In this document: one piece after another, positions 11,701-22,669 of the stretch
How the letters are laid out: each line of letters begins with the position of its first letter
Numbering within the stretch: position 1 is the first letter of the stretch
NCBI GenBank assembly: GCA_015847255.1
Contig: JADLZK010013168.1
Location: 124,001 to 188,000, forward strand
Length of the DNA stretch: 64,000 bases
Reading direction: 5' to 3'
Source: Hyparrhenia diplandra
Taxonomy: Eukaryota; Streptophyta; Magnoliopsida; Poales; Poaceae
The notes under the pieces: model-generated
Databases searched by the model: none
What the model was told of the DNA's origin: nothing
What the model saw: only the letters and a program-made list of their open reading frames with translations
Program-made: the position numbers and the translations under genes

Positions 11701-12935
11701 AATAAATGTACTCGTTTTACAATGAAGAACATGTGTAGCACTAGAAATAGGTCATGTTACTGCTGGTTTGGTTCGTTTTGGTAGTTAGAATTTTCTCCGA
11801 TGGCCAGTCTCACATTGATATAGCAACGGCATATACAGGGATTGTAATTGAAAATTTAACCAAGGGCGTATCCCTGCTAATTAATGACTCAATACAAATT
11901 TGTGGATGGTTGAGTTTGGTTTATTCCTCCCTCTAACACTGGCTTAATTAAGTAACTTTCTATTTTATCTTTTGCCCTTGAAGAAGAGAGTTGAACAAGA
12001 ACAACATCCAAACATCAACTTTTTTTATATTATTTTTTCGATGTGGAACATTGGTCCAGGCAATGGTGCTATAGCACAATGAGTTAGGCCTGGCTGAGTA
12101 TGTCACCGTTAGTTGAAATGTTAACTTCATAAGGTGGCAAGATTGAGTTTTTAGGGCTGGATCTAATATAAGAGCAGCTTTAGCTTCCTTTTCTCATTAA
12201 TTAATAATTGGTTAGGTATGTCAAGCCTATCTTTCTTCGTCATTGACATATCTCCCTCTACCCTATGTCTGCCCCGCTCATGTGATGTTGCTGCTGCTCG
12301 AGCTCGGTTGAGGGAGTTCATCAGAGAGGGTGACAAGCGGTTGCTCTAGTTTGGGTGAGCAGAGCACATTTGAGGGAGCGAGATCGAAGGCAGCCACCAC
12401 CGCTTTTTGACGGCGCCACGAGGAGATGGGTGGGAGTGGGGCTGGTGGAAGGCTTTTGCGAGGAAGACAGGGACGGTCGGCTCCGCCAGTGTGGATAGGG
12501 CAACTGAGCAGCGCAGGTGAGATGGCGGCGACGGACGACTGTGCGAGGGATACAGGAGAAGCTGAAAAAGCTCCCTCACGCCGTCTTCTGGCTTCTCCGA
12601 GGCCCACATTGAAGGAAGAAAAGCACATAGGAAATAAGTTCATGAGAATCTTTCCATTTGGCCACAAAGCACTTCCCTTTTTAAGTTAAGCTGCCCAAGA
12701 AGCAGATCCAAATAGGACAAAAACGTGAAGCTTGCCGCTCCAACCTCATAGATATCACCTGTGATCCCTCAATCTCCCACGAATTCCCCAACCGATAATT
12801 CTTACAAAAGTTTGCGATTAGTATAATTTTTAACTACTGGCTTTGAAAAGGTTGACTTTTTGATTTTTATTTTGCAGGTGGAACTATGATGAATCCACAG
12901 ACAGTCTGTATAAAGATTACAATGTTGGCAATTAA
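5717..12935 (+). CDS. PHD-finger and BAH-like chromatin protein
   Basis: Inferred exons are 5717-6042, 6973-7267, 9242-10665, 10963-11073, 11410-11558 and 12878-12935, giving about 790 residues. Exon 1 encodes a conserved N-terminal block (MGIGRKRRRGDGELGRVAEI, then ELFPREVVRALVEDLGL). Exon 3 encodes a C4HC3 PHD zinc finger: CQIC, VCDGC, MHIKC, CPTC, followed by a long Ser/Asn-rich linker. The last exons form a BAH-like fold, with 'YKSCNIDGIIYSLHDHIL', 'VYGSNDERTVLVSTICGPCE' and 'WNYDESTDSLYKDYNVG'. PHD and BAH modules read histone tails, so a nuclear role in gene regulation is inferred; the target mark is unknown. Frame breaks: GGGG at 5884-5887 (one G short), A8 at 9459-9466 and A5 at 9722-9726 (one A too many). 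All are homopolymer sites in conserved text. It resembles plant RING/FYVE/PHD superfamily proteins. Confidence 0.85.
6325..6470. mobile_element. Stowaway-type MITE in PHD-BAH intron 1
   Basis: The termini CCTCTATTCCAAATTATAAG and AATAATTTGGAACGGAGGGAG-like inverse are flanked by TA (6323-6324, 6471-6472). The 146-bp element folds as a near-perfect hairpin through 'GTCGTTTTGGCTTTTCTAGA' and its inverse copy. Confidence 0.9.
8188..8760. mobile_element. Degraded transposon-like insert in PHD-BAH intron 2
   Basis: The segment begins after TTTA with GGCCCTGTTTGGCAGGGC, a typical left end of grass PIF/Harbinger-like elements. It has a GC-rich interior unlike the AT-rich intron, and ends near 'CGGCCCAAACGGTG'. 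The right terminus matches the left only weakly, so boundaries are approximate. Open frames inside it match no recognised protein. Confidence 0.45.
10778..11003 (+). repeat. Tandem duplication across an exon 4 splice acceptor
   Basis: Two diverged copies of about 113 bp start at 10778 and 10891, each opening with TAGTAGAGTGTGTGGTA and running through a pyrimidine tract, TTTACAG and the exon text 'CTATGGGAAGAACATGACTC' or its variant. The second acceptor (10963) gives the conserved protein; the first copy is a decaying pseudo-exon in the same intron. Confidence 0.8.
11623..11681 (+). mobile_element. Minimal poly(A) retroposon with 15-bp target duplication
   Basis: AATTGGTTGACCGAC occurs at 11623-11637 and again at 11667-11681. 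Between them lie only TCCCCTC and a run of A (11645-11668, the last two shared with the repeat). A long target duplication around a 3' poly(A) is the mark of LINE-type target-primed reverse transcription; here almost the whole body is missing. It lies in PHD-BAH intron 5. Confidence 0.75.
12050..12720. other. GC-rich insert of unknown class in PHD-BAH intron 5
   Basis: A GC-rich block (about 12290-12620) interrupts an AT-rich intron, as the insert at 8188-8760 does in intron 2. It has overlapping open frames on both strands but no recognisable protein, and no clean terminal repeats or target duplication were found. It is probably an old transposon. Confidence 0.3.
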
Positions 12936-13214
12936 GTGGGTTTCTGACATGTTTTAAAGAATAAATCTAGTTATTTTTAATTGCAAACCAAGGCATTAGG
13001 ATGACTAGCTCAAATCAGGTTTGTGCTATGCTACCTTGATTGTGTTCATTCAAGCAGTTATCCTAATTATCCTAACCTGGGGGCGGTAAATTTGCTATGC
13101 TACCTTGATTGTGTTCATTCAAGCAGTCAGACTATTTTATTACTAATAGTATCCATTAATAAAGTAAATAATTCCATTCGGACCTGAGAGCAGTAAATAA
13201 TTACATTCGCTCGG

Positions 13215-13523
13215 TGTCACACCCCTGGCCGCCGGCAAGGATCGCCTTCGCTGTGACAACAAACACAGATGGTAATCGAATCACGGAGGCGACACCAGAG
13301 CAAGCTCTCTGGATTAGCCTGTTCAGATTAACTGAATTCGAAAGCAAGTTGCCAGGACACGCTACCGATCCGGGTACTCGTACCCCTTTACAACGCTGAC
13401 ATATGGGGTCCACCTGTCATACACATAACAAACACGACTCAAATGAAAATACGCCACAGCTAAAGTGAAGACGTCTTCTTCCTCCTTGGTCTTGATCATC
13501 ACTCAGCAGTGTCCGCCGCGACA
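13215..13523 (-). repeat. Left (3') LTR of the gypsy element
   Basis: It starts TGTCACACCCCTGGCCG and ends GTGTCCGCCGCGACA, so it has the usual TG...CA ends. It is 309 bp and pairs with the copy at 19027-19333. Confidence 0.95.
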
Positions 13524-16500
13524 TTTCCCCCCGCTTGAGCAGTTGCTTGCCCCCAAGCTGGTGCATCCGGAAAGCGCTCCTTGAGCACATGGTAGTCCGC
13601 CCAGGTAGTCATCGACGATGGTAGCGTAGTCCACTTCACCTTGACTTGTAGGATGGCAGTATTCCCCTTCTTGACCAGGCGTCGATCGATAACCTCTTCT
13701 GGCACCGCCGCGGCAGCCTCCAGATCAGTCGTCACTGGTAAAGAGTCGAACACCGAGGTGAAATCTGCAACAAACGGTTTAAGCTGCGAGACATGGAATA
13801 CATCATGGATTAGAGACCCTTTTGGCAATTCCAAACGATATGCCACCTTCCCAATGCGCTCCAGCACTTTGTATGGGCCATAATATTTGAATGCCAGCTT
13901 TGGATACGGACGATTTGCAACTGAGGACTGCGTGTATGGTTGTAGTTTCAGTAAAGCTTGATCACCCACTGCAAACTGGTAATCCGTCCTGAGACGATCA
14001 ACCATCACTTTCATTCTGTTTTGAGCTCGGCTAAGATTGTTTCAAAGCTTCCATATGCAAAGCTCTGTCTTCAATCATTGTCACCACATTTGCAGGGGTT
14101 GTATCAGGAATATCTGGCAACAGGCCTAAGTTTGCCTCATAACCAAAAAGAGCATGGAATGGAGAGCAACCCAAGGAAGAGTGCAAAGCAGTGTTATACC
14201 AGAGCTCAGCCAGGGATAACCATGACTTCCATGACTTAGGAGCATCTTGGACTGCACATCTGAGATACATTTCAAGACACTGATTCACTCTCTCGGTTAC
14301 GTCCATCGATTGAGGATGATATGCTTATCTTGAAATGCAGATCCACCTTGTTCAGCTTCGTAAATGTTTCCAAAAGTTGCTTTGGAAAACAATGTCTCAT
14401 GCGAAATGACCTTCTTTGGCAAACCATGTAATTTGACAATGTTGTCTAGGAATGCTTGAGCAACGGTTTGTGCTTGTGTAGGGATGCTTCAAGGGAATGA
14501 AATGAGCATATTTTGTTAATATGTCAACCACTACCATAATAACACTGAACCCCTCTGATTTTGGCAGACCATCAATGAAATCCATAGTCAATTCCTGCCA
14601 GATGCCCTCAAGTGTAGGCAAAGGTTGTAGTAATCCTAGGGGGTGTTTGTTGGAGTGTTTGGACTGTTGACAGATGGCACACTGCTTGACAAAGTTATCC
14701 ACATCTTGTTTCATTCCTTTCCAAGCAAAACTGTGCTTCAACCGATGATAGGTCGCTGCAACACCTGAGTGGCCCCCAATTGCACTAGAATGACAGGCAG
14801 TTATAAGTTTGATTTGGAGAGCAGAGTTGTGACCTATCCACACTCTGTTGTTGTACCAGATAAGTCCTTTATCAAGTTTGTACCCATGCTCATCAGGACT
14901 GCAGATGGCTAATTTCTGTAGCATTTGTTGGGCCTGAGCATCAGTTGTATATGAGTTCAAAACTTCCTGAAGCCACATAGGCTGAACTGAAGTATCAGCC
15001 TGAATTTGCATCATGTGAGCCACCCTGGACGGGGCATCGGCAGCCTGGACAGGGCATCGGCAGCTACATTTTCCTTCCCTTGGCGATAGACAATCTTGTA
15101 GTCCAATCCCATAAGTCTAGCCATTGTTTTCTTCTGGAGTTCTGAATGTAGGCTCTGGTCCTTCAAGTAGGCCAGAGATTTGTGGTCAGTGATGATGACA
15201 AAAGCAGTCCTCTGAAGATAATGTCTCCATTTGTCCACTGCCATAATCAGGGCCATAAACTCTTTTTCATATATGGACATGGCCATTTGTTTCTCCCCCA
15301 AGGCCTTGCTGAGGTAAGTAATTGGTCTCCCTTCTTGCATGAGAACAGCTCCAATGCCAGTGTGGCAAGCATCTGGTAAATGGTTCTGAAAATTGGGTAA
15401 AGCCAACACTGGGGTTTGAGTCATAGCTTGCTTCACTATTTCAAATGCCAATTGTGCCTGAGCAGTCCAATTGAACTGTTTGATCCTCAACAAATTTGTG
15501 AGAGGCTTGGTCATGATGCCATAAGACTTGACAAACCTCCTGTAATAGCCTGTTAACCCTAGAAACCCTCTCAGCTCTGTGACAGATGTTGGTACTGGCT
15601 AGTTAACCATAGCTTGTATTTTGCTTGTATCAGTGGAGACCCCTTTAGATGAAATTGTATGTCCCAAATATTCAATACTATCTTGGGCAAAGGAACACTT
15701 ACTCTCCTTGAGGTAAAATTGATGTTTCCTCAATTGCTCCAGTACTTGCTGCAAGTGTTCACTATGTTCTTCTATGGTAGGGCTGTAAATCAAGATATCA
15801 TCCAAAAATACCATAACAAATTGCCTTAAGAAGGGTTGTAGAATATGGTTCATGATGCATTGAAACGTTGCTGGAGCATTAGTCAAACCAAAAGGCATAA
15901 CCTTGAACTGGTAGTGACCATGATGTGTTTTAAAAGCAGTTTTGTACTCATCCTCAGGAACCATTCTCACCTGATGATATCCAGCTCTAAGATTCAGCTT
16001 AGTAAAACATTTGGAACCAGCCAATTCATCCAAGATTTTCTCAATAATGGGCATAGGAAATCTATTTTTAATAGTGAGATCATTGAGCTTTCTATAATCT
16101 ACACAAAATCTCCATGAACCATCTTCTTTTTAACCAGCAAGACAGGGGAAGCAAAAGGACTCAGACTATGATCAATCAGTCCTGCCTTGAGTAACTCCTA
16201 AACCTGTCTTTCTATTTCTGACTTGTGCAATGGTGAATAATGATATGGTCTAGAATTCACAGGAACAACATTTGGGAGCAATGGGATAGCATGATCATAA
16301 GTTCTGCGAGGTGGTAATACCTGAGGGTCAGTGAAAACATCTTTGTACATGGTAAGTACATGGTGAATAGAGTCTGGTAACTCTTGTGGTGAAACATCAG
16401 TAACCATAGAGTCAGGTGACAGCTTGTCCACCATGGCAAATGCCCATACATCATTTCCTTTGGTAAACTTGTACACCTTGTTTGCTGAAATTGCAGACAA

Positions 16501-18265
16501 TTTGAGAGATTGGTCAGGTAGGCCCTGTCCCTTCTCCTCAAATTCCATGATTCTTAAAACCCAGTCAAAATGCATTGGATTATGAGTCTTGAGCCAATCA
16601 AATCCCAGTATAGCATCATAAGGTTGCATGTCTAAGACAATCATATCAGAGGATAGTGTATGACCCTGACAATACCAGTTTAGCTGAGGTATCATCCTGG
16701 TAGTCAGCAGCTGATCTCCATTAGCCAAATGGACATGCCTAGAAGGTGCAGCTATTGTAGGCAGATTCAATGTTTGGACCAGCTGAGAGCTAATAAAGCT
16801 ATGTCAGCTCCCACTATCAATGAGTATAAGCATGACCTTGTCCTGTATTCTAGCTTTGAGCTTCATACAGTCATTAGTGTCACAGCCAGAAAGAGCATTA
16901 ATAGATAAATGTCCAAATTCTTCTTGTAATACATCTTCAGTTTCTAGTTGATTCAACACATCATCTGACAATTCTCTGTCTAAGTCATTCACCATAAGAG
17001 CATTATTTTTAGGCTTAGTACGCTTGGAACAAACCTCTAATTCTCTGTCTAAGTCATTCACCATAAGAGCATTATTTTTAGGCTTAGTACGCTTGGAACA
17101 AACCTCTTGATGGCACGGAACAAATTTTTTCTCCACAACTAAAAACACGGTCCATTGGCTCTCCTGTAATCTACGAGTTGCCTGTCTTTCCACAAGAGAC
17201 CCGAGGGGACGCCTGCAGTTTGTTGTAAGTCTTGGACTGTTTGGGGTGGCTGATGCTTAACCATTGCTTTGTTGAATCTGGCCTTGCTTCTCTCAATGAC
17301 TCCTCTTTGGATCTTAGCAATGAGAGATGCTTTAAGAACCGTTGGAGGCATCTGTGGTTCTACTACAGTTCTCTGATGTCCTCTCTTAAACCTCGAATGT
17401 ATTGCTGGGTAAAGAAGAGATCATCATACTGAGAGTTGTGCATCTGTACCTGATACTGTAAAGCCTGGTACTGTTGTGTATATACCTCTCTGCCACCCCA
17501 GATTGTTTACATTCCAGCAAATCATTCGAGCACATGCGAAAGTATCCGAGCCAAACTCCTCCCGAATCACGGAGCAGAAGTGGGACCAATTCCTAAAGGT
17601 ATGATTACGCTTGTATGCTTGGTACCATCCGGCCGCATTTCCCTCAAAATGTATATGGGCAGTTTGTCACCCACATGCCATCGGGAATTTGATATAACTT
17701 AAAGTAGCCTTCACAATTGTCCCGCCAAATTTTGGGATCTGTGCCATCAAACTTTGAAACAAACATTTTTGTTAGAGTATGATATGGAAGCTCATCTTCC
17801 CTGTCAATTCTGGGCCTTCTAGGTCTATGTTGAAACCTTCGTGGTTCAGTGTGACTCAGGTTTGGACTCCTCTTTCTTCTTGGCAAAGACATTTTCCATT
17901 TAAGGCGCATCATCATATTTTGCTGATTTAGAAGAGCTACTCGATAGGGCTTTCGCCTTCAAAATTTCTCAAGGTCGGTTGAGCAACCGCTGCTCCATTA
18001 GCTTTAACCTTGTTGAGATATGAGATTCGGGCTTTTGTGTATTCATCCATAGTTGCATCTCGAACCATCCGTTGCTTGATCCAGTTCTCGGACTTGTCCC
18101 AATGTCATTTACTCTTTCTACGAGAATATCAAACTGTTCAAAGCACTTGATCCATGAATTTTTATCATCATCGATGTCGGACATGTTGTCCGAATGATTT
18201 TGGTCGAATCGATGGTTTCGTTGATGGAGCCGGACCGACCGTAACAAAACCAACACCGCGAGCAA
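13524..18265 (-). pseudogene. Gag-pol remnant of the gypsy element
   Basis: On the minus strand, gag text lies at about 17640-18265 (KFDGTDPKIWRDNCEGYF). Protease follows at about 16550-16850 (LIDSGS, then a broken codon before HSFIS). Reverse transcriptase lies at about 15600-16200 with FLDD at the catalytic site and 'MPFGLTNAPATFQ'. RNase H is at about 15010-15510 (ending VAADALSRLP), and integrase at about 14030-15020 with the zinc motif H...H and CAICQQSK. The tail at 13500-13690 (RRLVKKGNTAILQVKVKW...) resembles a chromodomain. Frames change several times, so no intact polyprotein is encoded here. Confidence 0.9.
16970..17107 (-). repeat. 69-bp in-frame tandem duplication in gag-protease region
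   Basis: Two identical-looking 69-bp units (16970-17038, 17039-17107) repeat 23 residues including EVCSKRTKPKNNAL and MVNDLDREL. The unit length is a multiple of three, so the frame is kept. Confidence 0.9.
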
Positions 18266-19026
18266 GCAATCGGTTTAGCCTAAGCCTCCCCACACCTTGC
18301 CCCCAAAACACCGCCGCCGAGATTGAGGTGAACCTTGGAATTTCACGTGAGAACACCGCCTCACAACCTGTGTTCAGGACAATCTCTCGCCGTCACCACC
18401 GCTCTGAACACACAAACCTGGGATCACACTGCGGCTCCGGAATTTTACACGAAAACTTGTTCCGCAACCCTTACCGCGAGATCACCAATTAGCGAGCAAA
18501 TCAGGAAGGAAGGAAGGAAGGATACTAGGATCACGTTGTGGCTCGAATTTTACGTGAGAACGCCCCACAACCCTTGCCCGAGATCAACTAGAACAGAGAG
18601 AAACACCGCCGCCTAACGCCAAATCGTCCCGAGAACGCATTCCGGTGGACGGATTTATGGTATCTGAGCTAGACATGCGCGGATTGCTCAGACCGCACGT
18701 CCTGCCGAAGTAACCCTACTGGAGCCGTTTGGAAACGTCGTTGACCGGAACTCAACAATCGATGAACTGGTAAAACACTGATGCGGACAATATGTCGAAA
18801 ACCTGACGAGTACTGCTCCACTACCAACAGATAATCGCAAAAAACGACGAACTCGAAACTCCCCAATGGCGAGCGAGGGAAGACGATAGCACAGATCGGG
18901 GATGGGTGGGTAGTGGTAGATGTGTCACCTGAATTCGTCGGAGTAGGAGCGGAACCGATAACTGACGCCGCTGCGGAGCTCGATGAACTCCCGCGTACGC
19001 CGAGGAGCGCCGAATCCGATACCAAG

Positions 19027-19333
19027 TGTCACACCCCTGGCCGTCGGCGAGGATCGCCTTCGACGTGAGCACAAACACATATGGTAATCAAATCACGGAG
19101 GCGACACCAGAGCAAGCTCTCTGGATTAGCCTGTTCAAATTAATCAATTCGAAAGCAAGTCGCCAGGACACGCTACCGATCCGGTACTTGTACCCCTTTA
19201 CAATGCTAACATATGGGGTCCACCCGTCATACACATAACAAACACGACTCAAATGAAAATACACCACAGCTAAAGTGAAGACGTCTTCTTCCTCCTTGGT
19301 CTTGATCATCACTCAGCAGTGTCCGCCGCGACA
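19027..19333 (-). repeat. Right (5') LTR of the gypsy element
   Basis: It is 307 bp, with ends TGTCACACCCCTGGCCG and CCGCCGCGACA. It differs from the left LTR mostly in the first 60 bp and at scattered transitions. Confidence 0.95.
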
Positions 19334-19338
19334 CTCGG

Positions 19339-20601
19339 ACTTTTTTTTATTACCAATAGTATCATTGTGTTAAGTAAATAATTCCATCTGGATCTGTGAA
19401 CGGTAAATTTGACTGCGATAATAATCGGCGTATCTTCAGTTAGTTTTCTATTACTAATATCTTTTTGCTAAAAAATAATTGTGTCCTAATGTGCGAGTGG
19501 TAAATTTGCATGTGATTTCTCATAAAGACAGATGTGATTTCTGAAAGAGGCAGTTCTCATTAAATTGTCAAAAAATACATGAATGCAGCAAAATGATCAC
19601 TAGTTTTGGTTTAGTCTGATGTACACAAGCCAAAGAAACCACACCTTGCAAAAATATTGTACAGGAAGTGCGCAAATATATAAACTGCAAACTGGAACAG
19701 AGATCTGTGGACCTCTCCTGGCACAAAGTAACAGTAAAAAAGTTTCATGTTAGGTTAACTGAAAACAGGACAGCCAAGATCGAAAAAAGTTCCATGTTGC
19801 CAAGGTTGCACAGTGGGGAACTGGGGACAGTGATGGCAGGAGGGGGCTGAAAGGACTGTTGCGCCTCCACGACTGCCTTCTCCGGGTTGAAGTTATCGTT
19901 GTCCCTATCTCCGGTGTCGGCGCCATCGCTGACTGCACAGAGCCGACAATCATGCTAGCACAAATCAACCAATGGAGAGAGAACTGAATATTGAGATAAG
20001 AGAAAAATTGAACCCAGCGCAGCCGGTTCCCGCATCACTGCGCCTCGCTGTCGCCGACTTGCAATGTTAAATTTGATTATGTTCTTGATTTGAATAGCAA
20101 CTTTTACCTGCTGTTTGGGGAAAATTTCATTTTTCACTTGTATTAGTTTGATGACTATTACATGTGACCTTGTCATGAAATTAATTTCATTTTATGTTCT
20201 TGATTTGAATAGCAATTTTCAATTATTTTCTTGAACTTCTCATGAAATAGTCGCAGCTGTAGTCATCAGACTATTGCATGTGACCTCCATGTATTAGTAC
20301 CTTGTGCTCAGCGATTGAATACTTGCCAGACTTAATATTATACTATTGCATGTGACCTCCATGCGCGTTTCAAAGATCCTTGTCAGGGCAGTGGAACCGT
20401 GGCGGCACCTTCCTAGTAGTATTGTTATAACCTAATAATCCATCCGATTCCGACTCCCCACCTGTCCATCGATTCCATCGTCGTCATCAATAAATAGAGA
20501 CAGAACATCTGACCGGCCGCCACCGTACCTCAGCTCACGTACCTCCGATCCGCCCACCGCCATCCGAAACTCCTAGTAGATCTATACACGCATAAGCTTA
20601 T
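19339..20601. other. Intergenic region before the F-box gene
   Basis: No gene is seen. 'TTATGTTCTTGATTTGAATAG' type phrases occur twice (about 20080 and 20190), and 'CTATTGCATGTGACCTCCATG' twice (about 20271 and 20342), so part of this DNA is a degenerate local duplication. An AATAAATAGAGA motif at about 20488 could be the TATA element for the gene at 20602. Confidence 0.4.
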
Positions 20602-22399
20602 ATGGAGCAGCTACCTGATGACATGCTCGCCGATGTCCTGGGCCGCCTGCCGCCCAGCAGCCTAGCTGCGTCACGCTGCGTCCGCAAGCGCTGGTGCTCC
20701 ATCATCGACGCCCGGCGCCTCCTCCGTGCCGACCTCCTCCCTCTCCGCCTCGACGCCTTCTTCTGCATCGCCCTCGACATCATCGAGCGGATGACCTATT
20801 TCTTCGCACGCCCCTCGACGGCGCGCCGAATCCCGGGCAGCCGCCTCGATTTCATGCACGAAGGAGATAACTCCACTCTGGAAGTGGAGGATCACTGCAA
20901 TGGTCTGCTCTTGGTGAGTGAGGATGGCATTATGGTGGTCAACCCTGCCACACGGCAATGGGCCAACTTACCTAGCGCCCCAGAACCATCCATTTGTGAC
21001 ATGCTTGGTGGGGTCAGGGTCTGGGATCAGGATCAGGATCAGGAGAACGACGACCACCACCACGACCTGTTGTATTCAAGCTTTTACCTTGTGTACGATC
21101 CCATGGCGGAGTCGCCGCAGCACTTCGAGGTATTTATTATCCCCTTACTTGGCCATGATCTGGCCCGCAATCGTGAAAACATCACCATCGACCTTGACAA
21201 GCAACAATGGCCACCATCGACATTGAGAATCCACGTCTTCTCATCAAGGAGATGGAGGTGGGAGGAGAGGTCCTGGGTACGCCAGGGGGAGCCTGCGGGG
21301 ACCATGGCCGATATGCTGCAATCGGATCGCTGGGACCGCAAGGCCGTATATTTCCGGGGAGCTCTCTACGTGCATTGTCAAAATGATTCTGTCATGAGGT
21401 ACGGCCCTGTTCGTAGTTACTTTTCAAATTTTTCAAAGCAAAGTAACAGCGTTTTTCTCTCACAACAGATGAGCATCGATCTAAATTTCAGCTACTAGGC
21501 ATCGTCGTTTCATCAACTATTACTGTTGTTATTGTTATTGTTATTGTTATTGTTGTACAATTGCATGCACAATCTAGCGCTAAGTAAGCACACATGCTCA
21601 TATATGTATTCATGCCTTTTGTATTATTAATTAATTGCAGGATAGCCTTGTCCAATGCCAATAAGTACCAAATGATGACATCTCCGTCAGCAGACGGTAA
21701 ACTTGGTGTGGGTGCTACCTTTTATCTGGGAAAATCAGAGAAAGGGGTATACTGTGCTTTACTTTATTGGGTCGACTGCCCCCAGTTTCGAGTCTGGTTC
21801 ATTTTTTAAGGAAGTATAAAAAGGAAAATGATCACATTCGCATGGAGTGGGTGTTGAAGACTAACATCAGCCTTCCGCCGCTGTTTATTTTTTTTTGCAA
21901 ATATACCGCGATTTCTTCGTGGCTTTTCTGATGATGAATATTGAAGAAGAGGGTCATCCGTAACTAACATAATAACTGCTTCTTCCTGGCTTTGCTGATG
22001 ATGAAGGAAGTATCACCTGCTGCTGCACATGGCGACGACGAGTTTGCTGATGATGATGATGAATGGGACTTTGACAATGATGACATTGTCCTCGATGAAG
22101 CCAAAGTTAATAAGTTAACTAAAGGAGACGGGCACTACCCTGTTGATTTCCTCGGATTTCATCCTTACAAAGAGATTGTCTTTTTTTCCGTACCATTCGG
22201 GACAATATCTTATAATTTGAATACCTCAAAGTATCAACAGTTGGGCGACTGCATATTTATACCAGTGGGCATGAGTACCTGTTTCCCATACACGCCATGC
22301 TGGATACGGGATTATTTGAAAACAGATGATAAAAGTGGCCTGCAGTATCAAATATATATAGTTAGACTCTATTTATTTGGAGCCAGCATAAGCATGTAA
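20602..22399 (+). CDS. F-box protein, frame-broken
   Basis: The N-terminus is a clear F-box (LPDDMLADVLGRLPPSSLAA, then RCVRKRWCSIID), which docks to SKP1 in SCF ubiquitin ligases. The following region (VEDHCNGLLLVSEDGIMVVN, NPATRQWANLP) is the substrate-side domain common in large grass F-box families; the substrate is unknown. Exon 1 is 20602 to about 21397. A second exon begins near 21643 (IALSNANKYQMMTSPSADGK... LGKSEKGVYCALLYW). The frame then fails at T6 (21802-21807): with one more base the text continues to MEWVLKTNISL. C-terminal text (FLGFHPYKEIVFF) resumes after 21992 and ends at the TAA at 22397-22399. It may be a real pseudogene or carry indel errors. Confidence 0.75.
21523..21555 (+). 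repeat. (TTATTG)n microsatellite in F-box intron
   Basis: Four or five tandem TTATTG units lie in the presumed intron between the two F-box exons. Confidence 0.85.
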
Positions 22400-22669
22400 G
22401 GGATTGTTAATTGACCCCCTGGCGCCTGCTTATAAGTATGCATGTAATAATCAGAGTGAACATACGTCTTCAACTTTATTTGTCTAATAGATTATCTTCG
22501 GATCATGCATATTTTGCTTTTCTTTTTGGAAATATCTCTATATGACTGCGTGCATATCGCACAAAGTTAAAGGCGCACTTAATTAGCTACGTGTTGGACA
22601 CCTTTTAAAAATAAAAATATGGACTATTAATTTTGTTTACTAATTGAATGCACGTTGTTTCTAGAGATA

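Larger units (their letters stand above)
13210..19338 (-). mobile_element. Ty3/gypsy chromovirus-type LTR retrotransposon, decayed
   Basis: The element is complete in outline: two LTRs, CTCGG target duplications at 13210-13214 and 19334-19338, and gag-pol on the minus strand. Just inside the right-hand (5') LTR the minus strand reads TTGGTATCGGATT, a tRNA-iMet-like primer site. Just before the left-hand (3') LTR it reads AGCGGGGGGAAA, the polypurine tract. Coding order is gag, protease, reverse transcriptase, RNase H, integrase and a C-terminal chromodomain-like tail, the order of Ty3/gypsy chromoviruses. Several frame breaks and stops make it non-functional as read. The two LTRs differ at roughly 18-20 positions by eye, so insertion is not very recent. 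Confidence 0.93.

Noticed and set aside
12278..12689. Open frames on both strands in PHD-BAH intron 5
   Set aside because: Composition-driven, no motif, and inside an intron whose flanking exons join cleanly.
18154..18616. Plus-strand frames beside the gypsy 5' LTR
   Set aside because: They lie antisense to the gag leader of the element and have no recognisable domain.
20602..22399. Treating the F-box gene as a certain pseudogene
   Set aside because: Its frame breaks have the same homopolymer character as those in genes that are surely functional, so loss of function cannot be claimed.
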